From: Callipepla californica brunnescens
Taxonomy: Eukaryota > Chordata > Aves > Galliformes > Odontophoridae
NCBI GenBank assembly: GCA_023055505.1
Contig: JALIRH010000001.1
Span: 97,185,034-97,249,033, forward strand
DNA length: 64,000 nt
Direction: 5' to 3'
How positions within the stretch are numbered: the first letter of the stretch is position 1; every line of letters starts with the position of its first letter. The translations under genes were made by a program, and so were the position numbers. The notes beneath the pieces are model-generated. The model ran no database searches and had not been told where the DNA came from. It was given only the letters and a program-made list of their open reading frames with translations. Below are positions 25,345-38,850 of this stretch, in pieces.

Positions 25345-25962
25345 TCATATCATAGAATGGCCTGGGTTGAAATGGATCTCAAAGATATCTAGTTTCAACC
25401 CCCCTCCCGTGGGCAGAGTTGCCAACCACTAGACCAGGCTGCCCAGAGCCACATCCAGCTTTGCTTTGAATGCCTCCAGGGATGGGGCATCCACAACCTC
25501 TCTGGGCAACCTGTTCCAGTATGTCACCACCCTCAGAGTCAAAAACTTCCTTCTAACATCTAAATCTCCTCTGCCTTAGTTTAAAACCATTCCTATCACT
25601 ATCAACCCTTGAAAACAGTCATTTTCCCTCCTGTTTATCTGCTCCTTCAAGTACTGGAAGGCCACTATGTGGTCTCCCTGGAGCCTCCTCTTCTCCAAGC
25701 TATACAAGCCCAGTTCCCTCAACCTTTCTTCAAAGGAGAGATGTTCCAGCCCTCTGATCATCTTAGTGGCCCTCCTCTGAACTCGTTCCAAGAGCTCTAT
25801 GTCTTTTTTTTCTGGGGGCCCCAGGCCTGGACACAGTACTCTAGATGGGGCCTCACAAGAGCTGAGTAGAGGGAGACATTCACCTCCGCCTTCCTGTTGG
25901 CCACCCCTTTTTTAATGCAGTCCAGAATACAGTTGGCCATCCTGGCTGCAAGTGCAGAGATT
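25345..25962 (-). mobile_element. CR1 LINE 3' fragment, about 620 bp
   Basis: The plus strand starts at catatcatagaatggcctg and runs through the classic antisense CR1 sequence (gaccaggctgcccagagcca, ctgttccagtatgtcaccac, gagcctcctcttctccaagc). The minus strand at 25791-25576 encodes the ORF2 C-terminal block, with MERVQRRATKMIRGLEHLSF and later RELGLYSLEKRRLQGDHIVA. The fragment is 5'-truncated upstream of the reverse transcriptase. Similarity to the canonical element is high, so this is one of the younger copies here. Confidence 0.97.
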
Positions 25963-28900
25963 TCCTTTTTTATTTAACACTACTCTTATTGAAGGCTTCT
26001 CAAAATTTTCAAGAATGCAAACACAGGAAAGTCAAAGTCTTGTCTATGTTGGCAAACTTTCATAGTTTCATAACTGCAGATTAAAAAACTTTAAAAGTGA
26101 TTAACATTACTTTTCTATACTGAAAATACATAAATTCTTCCAGTTCTTTCAAATGGATTTTCTTCTAGTTTTTCCTGTTGCCCTAAATATCTTTCTCTTT
26201 TATATATCTTATTACAGACATACAAGAATGAGATGTAGATATTTAACCTCCTGTTTTGTTTTATGCTTTCTTTCTTCTAGCTTTCCTTACTAGTGCTGCT
26301 GACTGCACCTATTCACTATTATCAGCCAGAAGTTTTACTCTGCACTTTCCCAGCATCTTAGCTTGCTTGTTCTATTGTTTATATTACTAATTGTAGGAAC
26401 TGATCTTGCACATACCAAGGTCATTGGGAAACTGAAACCGAACTGAATAACAATGGAGTCAAAATTTTACTTAGAAAACTGAACAACAATCCTGTATTAA
26501 AAAAATATTAACAACGCTAAAACTCATAAACACCCTTGGAGTTAAGGATTTGGCAGGAAGATGTACATGGGACAAATAGACTCCAAGTGAGCAAGATAGA
26601 AACAGTGATGGAGAGCAAAAGGGAAAATGAAAAAATCACAAAGTAAGCAAAAAATAGAAATTAAAAAGGGAAGAAAATAGACCTGCGATGAAAAAGATAG
26701 GAGGGGACATAAAAATACATAATCAAAAGTATTTTATTACACGAATTAACTCCAAAATTAGTAAAGGAACTTTTTTTATAACCAACACATTTGTAGAAAT
26801 CCTAAACCATTGGCTTTTATCAGTTCTAACTGATGAAGGATTATTTGAGGAAGAATTATTTTGTTTCTTGGTTGGGTTTTTTTTTTTTTGTGTCTTTCTA
26901 TCTGAAATAGTGGCATTTTTTGTATAAGATGTTCTGATTCAAAATTTAGTATCACTGAACTTAATACAGATCGATAAATACAAGTTATATATCATGTGGC
27001 ATCATGAACTTTCTGTACATTCTTTTGCTTTGCAATGCATATTATTTATCACTTTGCGACTTATGGAGAACTGCCAAAGAACTTGTTGAAAACATTATTC
27101 AGGAGTGTGTGTTGATATTAGGTCACAGTGCTGCTAAGGCAGCAATACTAGCTATAATTAATGAATCAAACCCATTGAATGAGAGTTGAAGAAGATACTT
27201 TTTCCAAATGAAAAAAATACATATACCATTTTGCCCAATATACAAGTGTCTGTAAAACGGAGGAAAAACATAGATTTCCAATATCTGGATTAGGAGAACT
27301 GTTCTGAATAGCTCTTTGATAGTAATTGTTTGTTTTGAATAATTCTCTGGTAGGAATAATGCAATAAATGTTCACATACTGTCAGACACAATTCTGCAGA
27401 AAAAAGAGAAAAGTTAAAATGGTTTAAAATATTACAACCTTCAGATGTAGGCTGAAGAATGAATGAAAAAAAAACTTGAATTATAGTTTCTTGATTACTC
27501 AAGCTAGCTCACATTAATGCGCTTTAAAAAAGCTTAGGGGAACACACTGCTGTTAACGTTGTCTCAAGGGTGACCTTTAAACTGCTTGAGTTTGATTCAT
27601 AATAGGCTGTGTCAACATACTACTATCTTCAGTCTGAAAGACTGTCCTCCTTAGCATCCTGACAGTGAGGTCACTCTTCAGAAGCAGGAGTTCTTGGTTT
27701 GAATCAGTGAGTCAGTGAACACGAAATGTGAGACTTCAGTACCAGCTAAGACAGTGAAATCTGATGATGATTCTTTAGACATATATGCCTATAACTTCTT
27801 CTCAGATGTGATAATTCCTCGGAATGACTCATCTTCCTATCTGGTGGCAGATACATATATCTAGTGATATAAACACGCATTTTCAATATAATATATTTTA
27901 TGCATTTCTTAGTGAAGAGATTTGTTCTATAAGTAGAAAGATGAAAAAATGTAAATTTAAATGTACAATAAAGCAAGATAACAATTTTCTATTTAGGAAA
28001 GTACTTTATATAAACTATAAAGCCTTTGTAATAAGATTCAACAAAATTTAAGCCTCATCTATGTTTAATTAAGGTAAATATGTAAATCAGTCTCCCTCTG
28101 CAATTAATTTTCAGCATTGTATCTCAAGTTTGGATTTTATTTTTTTGGACAGTGTTTTTAAAGCTGTCTGCTTCCATATGACTCCAAAGGTGCTTTGTTT
28201 TCCAGTGAGGTCATTCCTTGTTATCACTTCCAAGTAAACTAAGAGATCATATCTGATGACTGCGCTCATTCATAACACACAACACTTTCTATTTCAAAAG
28301 GACTGACTAATAAGAAATCTTTCCACACTGTCATTTTTCCTAAATGGTAATGTATCCTTAACAATGATTTTTTGCAGCTTCACTGACCATGGGAAGACCT
28401 TCCACCCATCTCTTCCTTGCAACACTTTCTGTTTTGTGATTGTAAGTAGCTCATTTAGCAACTTTATTAGCAGGTATTTCAGCCGTGTTTAAGTTCTGAC
28501 AGCGTCCATAATTGGAATATGACTGCAGATCCAGATGGCTCCCAGAAAAGACTATTAAGAATTTGTCTTAATGTCACTGGGTTAACTTGGACCTACAGAA
28601 GCTGTGTAAATTACATATCTTTTGCTGTCAACTGAAATAGTATATCTTGATACTATCAGAAATTGTAAAAAATATTATCAGCATCTTATAAGCAAGAATG
28701 TGAATGACAACCGTGCAAACATAATGTGCAATGTTACATTCAGTTTTCATTTTGGTGGTCATTTTCAAAAATCACTAAGTTTCACCACGGATAAGAATAC
28801 AGTACTTAAACTATAGGGAAATCCATCTGGCAGATTTTCCTGTTTCAGATGGCCTTGGGTATCATTCCAAGTTATGTTTTAGAAGACAGTAGAATTAAAT

Positions 28901-31564
28901 AATTCAGTCTGCACCTCTGTTTCTAAAAAGAACATAACTTCATATTGATTCTCAGGAAAAAAATGGCCATCTATACATATTGCCTTTCACACAGAACTCT
29001 AGTTTGTACAGGATAGAACTTGTAATTTCTAAGTGTCTCTTACTGCCAGCCACATGCTCCATGGCATCAGATTGCAGTCTTTGCAAATAATAACATTTCC
29101 TTTCAAAATCGGAGGAGTTCTAATATTGTAAACTGTTTTCTGGACTTCAAATTGTTACACTAAAACTGTTATTCCCTTTACTCCTTCAGGAATACAACCA
29201 AAATACTTTCTTTTCTGGAAATTTACTTGTCTAAGAAAATGCATGTTTCGATTTATATCTTATTATTCATATTTTTATTTATATCTTAGATGTTGACACT
29301 TATAATAAATAGGCTAAGGCTGGTCCTTCCAGACTCACATGTACAAAAAGTACATTAAATATGGTAGCTTGCAGAAGTCAGCAAGCCTGCCTCCTGTTAC
29401 TGTCAGAACTGTTCATCCCAGGAATCAAAAGTTTAAAGAACACATCTACCAGAATGAACATATGAAAGTTTGTGAATGGGAAACAATTCTAATTTAAAAT
29501 GCTGCCTGCACACAGATGCCATTAATTATTTTTAGTCATTACTGTAACATGTTGGGCAGAGGCCTAAAAAGCACTTACATACAAATAAATCTTACGTACA
29601 AATAAATCTCAAAATCTCATTTTCTGTGTAACTATTTAAAACCTGCAGGTATGTCATATTTTGAGATTAAATGTACAACTAGATGTACAGCAGTACTAGA
29701 GAACTAAGTAATTTTGCCCATGCTTGAACAAGATCAGAAATTAAGAACTCCTCTGCCTTTGTCCAGGACAGGCATAATTTCACAAGCAGTGAAAACTGAA
29801 TGCAAACAGTGTACAAACAGCAACTGTGGCAATTCCTTTTGAAATAGGCAAGTAGAAGTGGCACACTCTAAAACATTACTTCAGGGAATAGTAAATTGAT
29901 AAAAATGCCTGTCCAGTAATAACTGATGAGATCAGATTCCTCAAAAGTAGAGTGAAATTAATTGTAAAAAAATCTGATGGTCATATGCTTCTCCCAGGAA
30001 GAAACTCTATTATTTTTAATGATGCAATAAACTTTGGAGTTTTTGATGCAACAGCTGGGACCTCTGTGGAAAGAGATGGAAAGCATCTGCTCTCAAAATA
30101 GACTATTCAGTGCTTAAGTTGACTCTTTGATTAAATACATTTAAAACTCTTAGGGAACGAATGATCTTTAACCCAACAACTTATTTGTTTTCTAAGTGTT
30201 CCAAGTGTGTGGAAGAGAAACACAACATTGGGACACCCTTTGATAACAATAAGAAGCAGGAGCATCAACTCTCTGTCTCATTAGAGTCCTTTTTCTGTAT
30301 TTTGAGACAGTGTTCATTCTGTTCACATTTGTTAGGCTTGCTCAGTGCTTGGGCACTTAATTAAGCTAATAGGAACATTTAACCTAAAGATGTCCAGTAC
30401 ATACTTGTGGGATTCAGCATGCCAATGTTCAGATTTCTGTAATGTAAGTAGTCTGCAATGTAGGAAAAATTTGATGGCTTCTAGACAGATAATCAAACAA
30501 GACAATGGACTGTACAAAGCTGTCCTCCTTGGGTGGACATCCACATTTCTTCATCTGAATCTCTCTCCACACTCCAGCTTTTACATTATCTAACTCTAGA
30601 TACTCTGTGAATGGGTTATAAAACAACTAGATCACATATAGACTCTATCTGCATTAAAAAAAGAATTAAAGAATTTTAAAAGACACAAAAGGCTCAACAT
30701 TTTCAGCTGAAAAATATCCTCAGTAGGTGTATATATGACATGAGACAGAGAAGTCAAGGAATCTATAGTACCTATTGAGCATACACACTAAATATAGATA
30801 TTGTAATGGATAATTTTTTATTTCATTGAACTATTCAAGTTTTAAGCCTGGCCCTACTACATTTATTTGGAGAACTGAACTGATGGATGTTCGCAAATTA
30901 AAGACTAGTTTCTCATTCATTCACACTAAATTTACTCTGATTAGAGTTAGATAAGCTCAAAGCTGTTCATTGACTTAACATCATGTTTTCCAGCCTTCGT
31001 TTTCTGCCTATGAGAAAAGTATTTCAAATTTTCCAGGAGATCACTGACAACTCTTGAAATACCAGTCACTGAGTCAGGTTTAGCGTGATGTTAATTAGTA
31101 ATGATAATTAGGACTTTTATCTTCAAAGCACCTAAGAAATACTACCTTGGCATTAACTCTCACATCTTCTCTAGCCTTACTGACCACACTTAAAACAGCT
31201 TAGTAGGAAAGAAATATAAAATGAGAAAATATATACCAATTTCTACATATGCTCTGTCATATTTACATATACACGTAACTCCTGGAACAGTCCCACTGTG
31301 AACAGAAACTGTCCATATCTGAAGTTGAGACAGAGACTAAAAAACTGGTACATCTATCATATGCACTTATTTCCAGTATTTATCAAAGCACCATCAGTTA
31401 AATGCTGAAAAACACAATTTATTTTTTAAAGATATAACCTTAAATATTCATGGAAGTGAAGATCTGGAAGGGTGTACTAGTAAAAACTACATTTCATTTT
31501 CTTTTTAAAACCAGAAATAGTGCCCATTTTGTCCTTCAAGAAACACTGTCAGCAGTTAATTTCA
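25963..31564. other. AT-rich non-coding stretch
   Basis: About 5.6 kb without a recognised gene or transposon. A 61-codon plus-strand frame (27004-27189) has an amphipathic, helix-like C-terminal half but no recognised relatives. The only defined repeat is the tandem 17-mer at 29576-29609. Confidence 0.6.
29576..29609 (+). repeat. Two-copy tandem repeat, 17-bp unit
   Basis: Unit 1 is tacatacaaataaatct and unit 2 is tacgtacaaataaatct, directly adjacent with one mismatch. This is a recent local duplication. Confidence 0.9.
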
Positions 31565-31783
31565 GGGTTAGATTAGGTGACTTGGCGAATGTTCCAAAGA
31601 AATGTCATGACCTCTCTTAGCAATGTATTCCAATGCTTAATAATTTTAACCCTAAATTTTTCTTCCTTACATTCACTCACAATTTTCCTTACGTAATTTG
31701 TGATCAGTGACCCTTGTCATTATACTGTGCACCTCCTACAAGAGTTTGTCTCTATAAGACCCCCGTTAGGTCACTGAAGACAG
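31565..31783 (-). mobile_element. Older CR1 LINE, 3' part (left of nested insertion)
   Basis: The antisense sequence is a diverged CR1 3' region: a gttccaaagaaatgtcatga-like start and gtttgtctctataagaccc followed by cgttaggtcactgaagac. Homology stops at about 31783, where a sense CR1 begins, and resumes at 32472 with the next expected CR1 segment. The two parts are halves of one element. Confidence 0.75.
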
Positions 31784-31790
31784 GAATTTG
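31784..31790. repeat. Candidate target-site duplication gaatttg (left)
   Basis: The heptamer gaatttg flanks the young sense CR1 on the left here and on the right at 32465-32471. CR1 insertions often lack clear target duplications, so this could be a true duplication or a coincidence. Its position exactly at both breaks of the older element favours a true one. Confidence 0.55.
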
Positions 31791-32464
31791 TAGAGAGGGA
31801 CCTGGGTGTCCTGGTGGACGACAGGTTGACCATGAACCAGCAGTGTGCTCTCATGCCCAAGAGGGCCAATGGCATTCTGGGATGCATTAAAAAGAGTGTG
31901 GCCAGCAGATCAAGGGAGGTGATCCTCCCCCTCTACTCTGCCCTGGTGAGGCCTCATCTGGAGTACTGTGTCCGGTTCTGGGCTCCCCAGTATAAAAAAG
32001 ACAGGGATTTCTTGGAAAGAGTTCAGCACTGGGCCACAAAGATGGTGAAGGGCCTGAAGGATCTCCCCTATGAAGAAAGGCTAAGTGAACTGGGTCTCTT
32101 TAGCCTTGAGAAAAGAAGACTGAGAGGGGACCTGATCCAGGTTTATAAATATCTGAGGTGTGGGGGACAAACGGGTGAGGCCAGACTCTGTTCAGAAGTG
32201 TGTGGAGACAGGACAAGGGGGAACAGACAGAAACTGCAGCACAGGAGGTTTTGCACGAATGTGTACAAGAACTTCTTTACAGTGAGGGTGACAGAGCACT
32301 GGCACAGGCTGCCCAGGGGGGTTGTGGAATCTTCTCTGGAGATATTCAAGACCTGCCTGGACGCCTACCTGTGCGACCTAGTGTAGGGAACCTGCTTTGG
32401 CAGGGGGGTTGGACTCCATGATCTCTTGAGGTCCCTTCCAACACCTATGATTCTATGACTCTAT
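31791..32464 (+). mobile_element. Young CR1 LINE 3' fragment, nested
   Basis: The sequence starts at tagagagggacctgggtgtc and runs to the terminal octamer (attctatgactctatg), a sense CR1 copy of about 675 bp. It includes the ORF2 C-terminal coding region and the conserved 3' end with ggttggactccatgatctct. It splits an older antisense CR1 into 31565-31783 and 32472-33450. Its long intact frame and near-canonical 3' end indicate a recent insertion compared with its host element. Confidence 0.97.
31814..32386 (+). pseudogene. CR1 ORF2 C-terminal remnant (190 codons open)
   Basis: This frame encodes the carboxy-terminal part of the CR1 ORF2 polyprotein, downstream of the reverse transcriptase catalytic core. 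Recognisable blocks in order are [40 protein letters not shown], a [14 protein letters not shown] block, and [20 protein letters not shown] near the end. The frame stays open almost to the natural stop. Endonuclease and reverse transcriptase domains are absent through 5' truncation, so it is not a working gene. The first Met is arbitrary because the true ORF2 start lies more than 2 kb upstream in a complete element. Confidence 0.9.
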
Positions 32465-32471
32465 GAATTTG

Positions 32472-33450
32472 ATCCCCTTCTAACTTTCTCTTCTCTAGAT
32501 CAAATCCATATCACTCTGCCTTATACACGATGTGTTCCAGACACTTAATCAGCTTAGTGACCCTTTGCTGGTCTTAACTTTCTCTGGTGCTGGCATGTAC
32601 AAAACTGTACAAAATACATCCAGTGTGGCCTTCAGAGTACTACATAATGAATAAAGGATTTCCTTCTGTCTGTACACTTGTTGATGTACTTTGGTATGAT
32701 ATTGGCCTGTAAGAACACCGGCACCCTCCATTTGTATAGTTGCTATCTAAGCAGCCTGTATTGCTGCATGATTTTGTTCTGTCTCAATTTTTGAATTTGT
32801 CTTTGCTTAATTCCATCATGTTCCTCTTAGTCTCTTTCTCCAGGTTACAAACATTGCTTGAAATGGCAAGGTATTCATCAGGGTTGGCTCACCACTACCA
32901 CCCTCGCCAGTTTAGTGACATTCATAAACTTGCAATTTAATCTACCATCATAGGTCATTGATGAAAGTAGAAAATAGTATGAGCCATAATACTGGCCTCT
33001 GAGGAATATCACTGCTAGATAAACTTGTATCTGTTGACAACCATTCTTTAAGTCTGGTGTCAATCTATCTTTCCTCCCCTAGGCTATGGATTTTCTATGG
33101 GAAACTATGTCAAAGGCCTTGCTTATTTCAGTGTAAACAGCACACACCACTACCTTTATTCAATACAAATAGCCAGTAATATCATAGGAGGTATTCAGTG
33201 CAACAAAACTTGGCCTTGGTAAATCCATGTTGCCTGTTCCTAAACACATTATTGGCCATCACATAGTTGGAAACGGCTCTCATGAGGTTATTCACCATTG
33301 TCTTCCAAGACACTGAAGGGAGGACGTGTGATCTAGAATTCACAGTAGCATTCTTCAGGCCCTTTTAGAAGATGGATACAACACCTGCTTTTTCCCAATC
33401 AGCACAGACCTCCTTCAATCACTTTGACTGATCAAAGGTGGTAAAGCGGT
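32472..33450 (-). mobile_element. Older CR1 LINE, reverse transcriptase side (right of nested insertion)
   Basis: In antisense orientation the blocks run in the CR1 order. First comes a C-terminal ORF2 segment (tcttctctagatcaaatcca, ttccagacacttaatcagct), then the region antisense to the FADD-motif surroundings (cattgatgaaagtagaaaat), then the catalytic-core side (gtcaaaggccttgcttattt, ggtaaatccatgttgcctgt), ending near tcactttgactgatcaaagg. It is heavily mutated with many stops. It joins with 31565-31783 into one element of about 1.2 kb interrupted by the younger CR1. Confidence 0.85.
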
Positions 33451-36341
33451 CTAAAACTTAAGAAAAATATAGTGACCAAAATAGAACATAGTGTTTTTTT
33501 CTGAAGTCTGGCAAGACAAAACAATAATATTTCTGATTCATAAGTGGTCAGATTACCAGTCAATGCCTTTCTCTCGGGAGAGATTCAGGTTTCTAAGATA
33601 CTGATTTTGTTGAGATCCGATGATTCATAGCGTCTATTGCGATCAGAGTGATAATATTAAGGCTTCTTGACTAAGAATTTTTTCACACAGAATTTTTACT
33701 ACAGATGGGCTAATAAAAATAATTCACTTGTTATATTGGACTCATTCTACACGTCTGCCTTAGCATGAAGTGTAAAAATATTCTATTTCTTCCCCGATTA
33801 AATCATAAAAGTACTTTTAGTACCTTTGATTTAATTAATGTTACTTTCAATGTTAAATATTTATTCACAACACCAAAATCTCTCTTTTTATAGAGAATGC
33901 TTTAGTAATTTTATGGGTCCTATTCTGATCATGACTACTGATATGTGTTTTTTCACTGAATTCCTCTCTCCTTACCTGCCTAAGACATTACACTTGATGC
34001 ATTAGGTTTTGACTGTATTTATTAGTTATATAGTATTTCACTGGCATTTACAAAGAAATTTCAGTGCTTTGGCAGTCATTTTTAATAATCATTTACACTG
34101 TATTGTAATTAGTTTCATACCATTGTCAGATAGTACTACTGTTGTCAAATGTGTTTATAAGTCTATCACCACTTGCAAATAAAAATAAGATGGCAATAAT
34201 TTCAACAGATTTTCATATAAAATAAATTAATGCTTACCAAATAATTCTATTAAGATGTAGAAGCAAATCTGACACTGGTTTATTCCTCACAGCTTTCTAC
34301 TCTCCTGTGGCTTCTCCAGCAGTCATATACAAAGGAAGGATGTCCTGCCTCTTGAAATTCCATAATCACATGAAAGCCCAACTGAAATTTTTAAACTTGC
34401 AGAAGTAGTTAAACTGATTTAGAAAACCTCAGCCTTTAATTCTAAATAGAGTCTGTCCAATTGTATGATTTTGTATCTGTATTTGATTTCAGCAGAGAAA
34501 GCTCCAGTATCATCTCACTAGAAATTAACATGAACCAGGAACAGTTTTCTCTCATAGTCAAACAACAAATTCACAAACGCTTTCATATATCCATATCATA
34601 GTATTGGAAGCTCTAAACAAATAAACTAGTTTCTGTGGAAACTTGGATCAACTGAAATAATTAAGATAAGCTTCAAAAGATTTTTTGATGATCTTTGGAA
34701 AAGAAAGTAAAAAACATTTCAAAAGCATATTATCATGCAGTAGCAAACATTTGTGGTATACACACATACCCTACTCCTCTCTATATCATATGAGCTGTTT
34801 CATTGCTTTGACAGGACATGGAAATATGCCTGAAGAAGAGAATGAAGAGCAGCTAAGTTCCTGTTTACAGGTTGGATGCCTCTTCTCTGCTACATTTTCC
34901 TTTTCAAAATACATTTCCTCCTGATTTCCAAAGGAACTATCATTACTAGTGAACTGATTTGTTCTGTATTCTCTTATTTCTAAGTGATAAGTCGGTGTGG
35001 AACCAGAAACATTAAACAAAATTTCACACTTCTTCATTATTCACAGCTATGCCTGGTCTTAATGTTCGGAATGGCTAGTAATGCTGTTTTTTCTTCCTCA
35101 TGGTGTAACTTTTGGTGTATTGAAAACACAGGCAGCACTATTAATAGAAGCCTTTCCTGGGAGGGAATTTTTCTGAAGGCACAGGTAAATAATCTCTTTT
35201 AGAAATAGGAGGGATTCTTTGCACTGAGAAAAAGAGATTAATATGTTATTACCATACTTGATCTTGCGTTAACAGTTTCTGTGAGGATTGAAAACTGAAA
35301 AATGACAGGCATTTCCTTCATTCAACTACCATTATCCAGTTCCAAAATGGAAAAATACTTGATGTTTAATCTAAGAAAAAGTTTGGCTTTTGTGTTTTTG
35401 CAACTATGGAAGGCAAAACCCTTACCAAAAGTAGCATTCTATCATGAAATTTTCTGAGAAAAAAAAAAAATAAATCAAAACTACAATTTACTGCAATCCT
35501 TCGATGTTCTTTTTAATTAAAACTCACTGTAATCTAGGGCATATAATGCATGTGAATTAAATTGAACTGTAATTATGCTGTGTTTGTAACAAACACTCCA
35601 CTCTCATTGTTCACAATTATGTGGATTACTAAAATACTCTTCTCACATGCTACTTTTAACTGCAGCCACCATAATACCATCAGTGCTGTCTTTTTGACTT
35701 AGCATACAACAATTTTCTTCATAATAATGGGCAAGTAATATATAATAGATGTTACTGTTTGTCAATAATCTCAGTATCCTAGCACTTTTAGACCCTTGAG
35801 TGCTGGGCACTGTCTACAGCTTCAAACTGAATACAAAGGTTGACAAGTTTGCAGTATATAGTAACTGTAAAACACTCGTTAAAGAAATCTTATGACTCAC
35901 ACTGGTATCCTGCAATAGAGGTAGGGGCCTTACAACCTAAGTTTCAAAATTAAATAACTGTCCACTATTTTTATGTGGCCTTTAAGAAAGAGGAAGCTCT
36001 TCCTCTGTGATTTTGAAGAGTATCCACGATCTTTTTGTGTATTCTTCTGGGAAGTTTTGGTTTATAGCCCTTTCAGCTAAAAGACGTAATAGGATATAAG
36101 TCTCTCATTTCCTTGGCAACTGTGCTAACCATTAGGTTACTCTATGAAAGAAAGGAGTGGATTCAGTTGAGCTCTTGAAGTAAGAGACTGCTGGAACTTA
36201 CTTTCAAATAAAAGATTTCTCAGGCTCTCTGTGCTATTATAAAGGTTATATTCTCTTTAATACGTTTTACTGCAAGTGGATAAAATGATAAGATAATATA
36301 AACTATGGAAGCCCCTAAATAAGTATACTTTTTTTTTTCAC

Positions 36342-36662
36342 CTAGTCACTGGCAGAAGAGCATTTAACGCTGCTGTTAATAACATTTAAATAAATATATT
36401 TAAGCAATAACTTGACCCAACCTACATAAAGGGCTAGGAAGTGATCCTTGAAAGCAAGGCCAAATAGCATTATCCAGCCCAAAACTGCATACCGTACTGT
36501 TGGCTGCTTGTTGAGCAAATATTTCTTGGACAGAGCAAAACCAGTACAGGCCAAGAAATAGTTAAGTGGAATGCTCAAGATCATTCTATGGCCCTTTTTT
36601 ATGTCATCACAGACAGACAAGAGATGTACAAGTTCATGCTTTTGTATTCTCAAAGTTTGCAA
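36342..36662 (-). other. Hydrophobic open frame of unknown status
   Basis: A 106-codon minus-strand frame contains two hydrophobic segments. One lies at about residues 28-45 (MILSIPLNYFLACTGFAL), the other at about residues 59-92 (AVLGWIMLFGLAFKDHFLAL and onward). Both are long enough to be membrane helices. No family is recognised, and no splice sites, promoter or neighbouring exon support it. In AT-rich DNA a frame of this length is expected by chance a few times per 64 kb, and T-rich codons alone give hydrophobic residues. I list it because the two-helix pattern is more orderly than its neighbours. Confidence 0.12.
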
Positions 36663-38821
36663 AATCTTCTACAGGCTTCAAAAAAGTGTTTGTTTTTTTT
36701 CTTTTGTTTAGATCTTATATTAAATTTTGTGAGCGAGTTCCATGCTTTTTTAAAAATAATTTTTAGACTAGTAGTACTACATAGAATAAATTTAGATCAT
36801 TCCAGTTCTTAACAGGACAGGTGTAATAAAAGGATGACCCCGTTATCTGAAGGTAGCTATGCCACAGATAGTTCAATCAGTTCAAGTGTTCCCACAATGA
36901 CAACCTAATGCACTAGAGATGTGATTTTCAGATGTTTCTACTTTTGGAAGCTTAGGCATTTTTATAATAGCACATCAAAAAAATTATTTTTACTGATAAA
37001 AAATTGCCCTGCTTTTCACAATTAACTGTTTTATACTAATAAGAAGGAATTCATAGTCCCCAGGAGTCTAGGTATCACAGGTTAAAAAATGTTACCCTGG
37101 AGAAATACCTTCAGTATTTGTTTGGGAAAAGGAAGCTTTTTAAAAATAATTGTTTTTAGTCTGCACATATAAGAAATTTTATTATCATTGCTGATCACAC
37201 ACTGACTTTCTTTAAAATTTATTATGAAGTGTTGACTCATAAATATCATCGAAAATTTTGCTTTATTTCTGGAATTCAGTCAAAAGCAGCATCCACTGCA
37301 AAAGGAACACTACCAAGGTTCAACATGTAGCCTAGGTGTCTCCTCTAACTTATACATCAAAGGTTAGGATTAGCTTCAGAACTGGGCAGAGGCAAATCTA
37401 GGACCACAAAACTGGATTCAAAAGCTGCTCACTTTCATGGACACTGACATCCAATCCCCCATTATTTTTTTTCCAGTTAATACTCTTAAGAAGAAATTAC
37501 TATTTGTTCATAGCTTGCATTCATGTGGTCCAAATTAACCAGCTCGTTAATGCTTTAATCGCATTTGGTCATTTCAAGGCAAGGGAGAAGCTATTTTGGA
37601 TGAGTGTACATCTTCAGAAAATAATATTTTACTGATTTTGTGCTGATTTAATGGCTAAGCACTCCTTCAGCAAATGTTTGCCGATGGGTGCAGACTGAGT
37701 CATGAATAGATCAGGTGCTCTTCTCCATTAACCTTTTGGGATAAGATGATCTGTTCCCTATGTCTGAAGTGATTTTCTTCAAGACAAACTCATTTGGAAA
37801 GCTCTATACAGATGCAGACAGTGTTGCAAGAGTTTCTTAGACTTCTACAGACTTTCCTCCCTCCTTGCTTGAAGGCCTCAATAGATCAGTCACAGGAGCA
37901 ATGAGGATACAGATACAGTAATTTATATTACCAAGATGCTATGTATTTTTCAAATCTTTCAGGCAAGGTCCTCCTTAAAATATAAGTAGAATCAAAAAGA
38001 TCAGTGGGATGGTTAGAATTTTACCCTGAGTAAAAGGAGTTACCTGAGTTTCATGGAGTTTCTTCTGGGCAACAGAGCAATGCAGATGATTGCCAAGCCA
38101 AAAACAGTAGGCTTGCAGCAGCTGTAGGATATGTAACTCAACCACTGGCAAAGCATTCAGTCTCAGCAGAGTAGAAATGGGATAGCATCGTAGTTTGCAT
38201 AAGCAAACTCAACCTGAGGTTTTCTGGGAGTGTAGATTGAGAATTCAGTATCTCCCTTTCTTTCTAGCATTCCCGAACATCTGTTGCACAATTTGAGCTG
38301 TGGTGAAATCATACTGAACTTTCCAGCTTGCTGAGGTAGACCATAGCTCTTGAGTAAGCTGCTTCCAGACTATAAAATCCCAGTACTCATTGAAGCTGAA
38401 ATGACTAGTTTCAGAGAGTACAAGGCAGAGTCTAGTATGTTAAACTTGCATGGGACTAGACAAAAGAGTTTACCCACAAAGGACAGTCAAGAGATCACTA
38501 GCATCCAAATTGTCTAATCTTTCAGTTTTTACCTGACCAGAATGCATTAATCTGCTCTAGGACTTCATAGGTAACTTGTGTTTTTCTCACAACAGAGTGT
38601 ATGACCTCATAGATCCATTTACATTATTAATGTCTCCTGTCTTACAGTTTGCTATCTCCACTGGGATTAGAGTTTCAGGGAAAAGGAACTTGAAGCATTG
38701 GTGTTGCAAGACTAGCCCATCAGTCAGATTTCAGCTTCCTCTCTTTCATATGCTGAATCATCTGCTGTGTCCAGAAGGCATTTCAAGGGACTGTTTCTTC
38801 TCATGCTGGCAGAAATTTGAC

Positions 38822-38850
38822 ATATCATAGAATCACAGAATCAAGATTCA
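38822..38850 (-). mobile_element. Short CR1 tail-like fragment
   Basis: The sequence tatcatagaatcacagaatc is the antisense form of the CR1 terminal octamer repeat. Downstream homology to CR1 is too weak to extend the call with confidence. Confidence 0.4.

Noticed and set aside
27004..27189. 61-codon frame with an amphipathic C-terminal half
   Set aside because: It has no homologue that I recognise, no gene context and a length common by chance.
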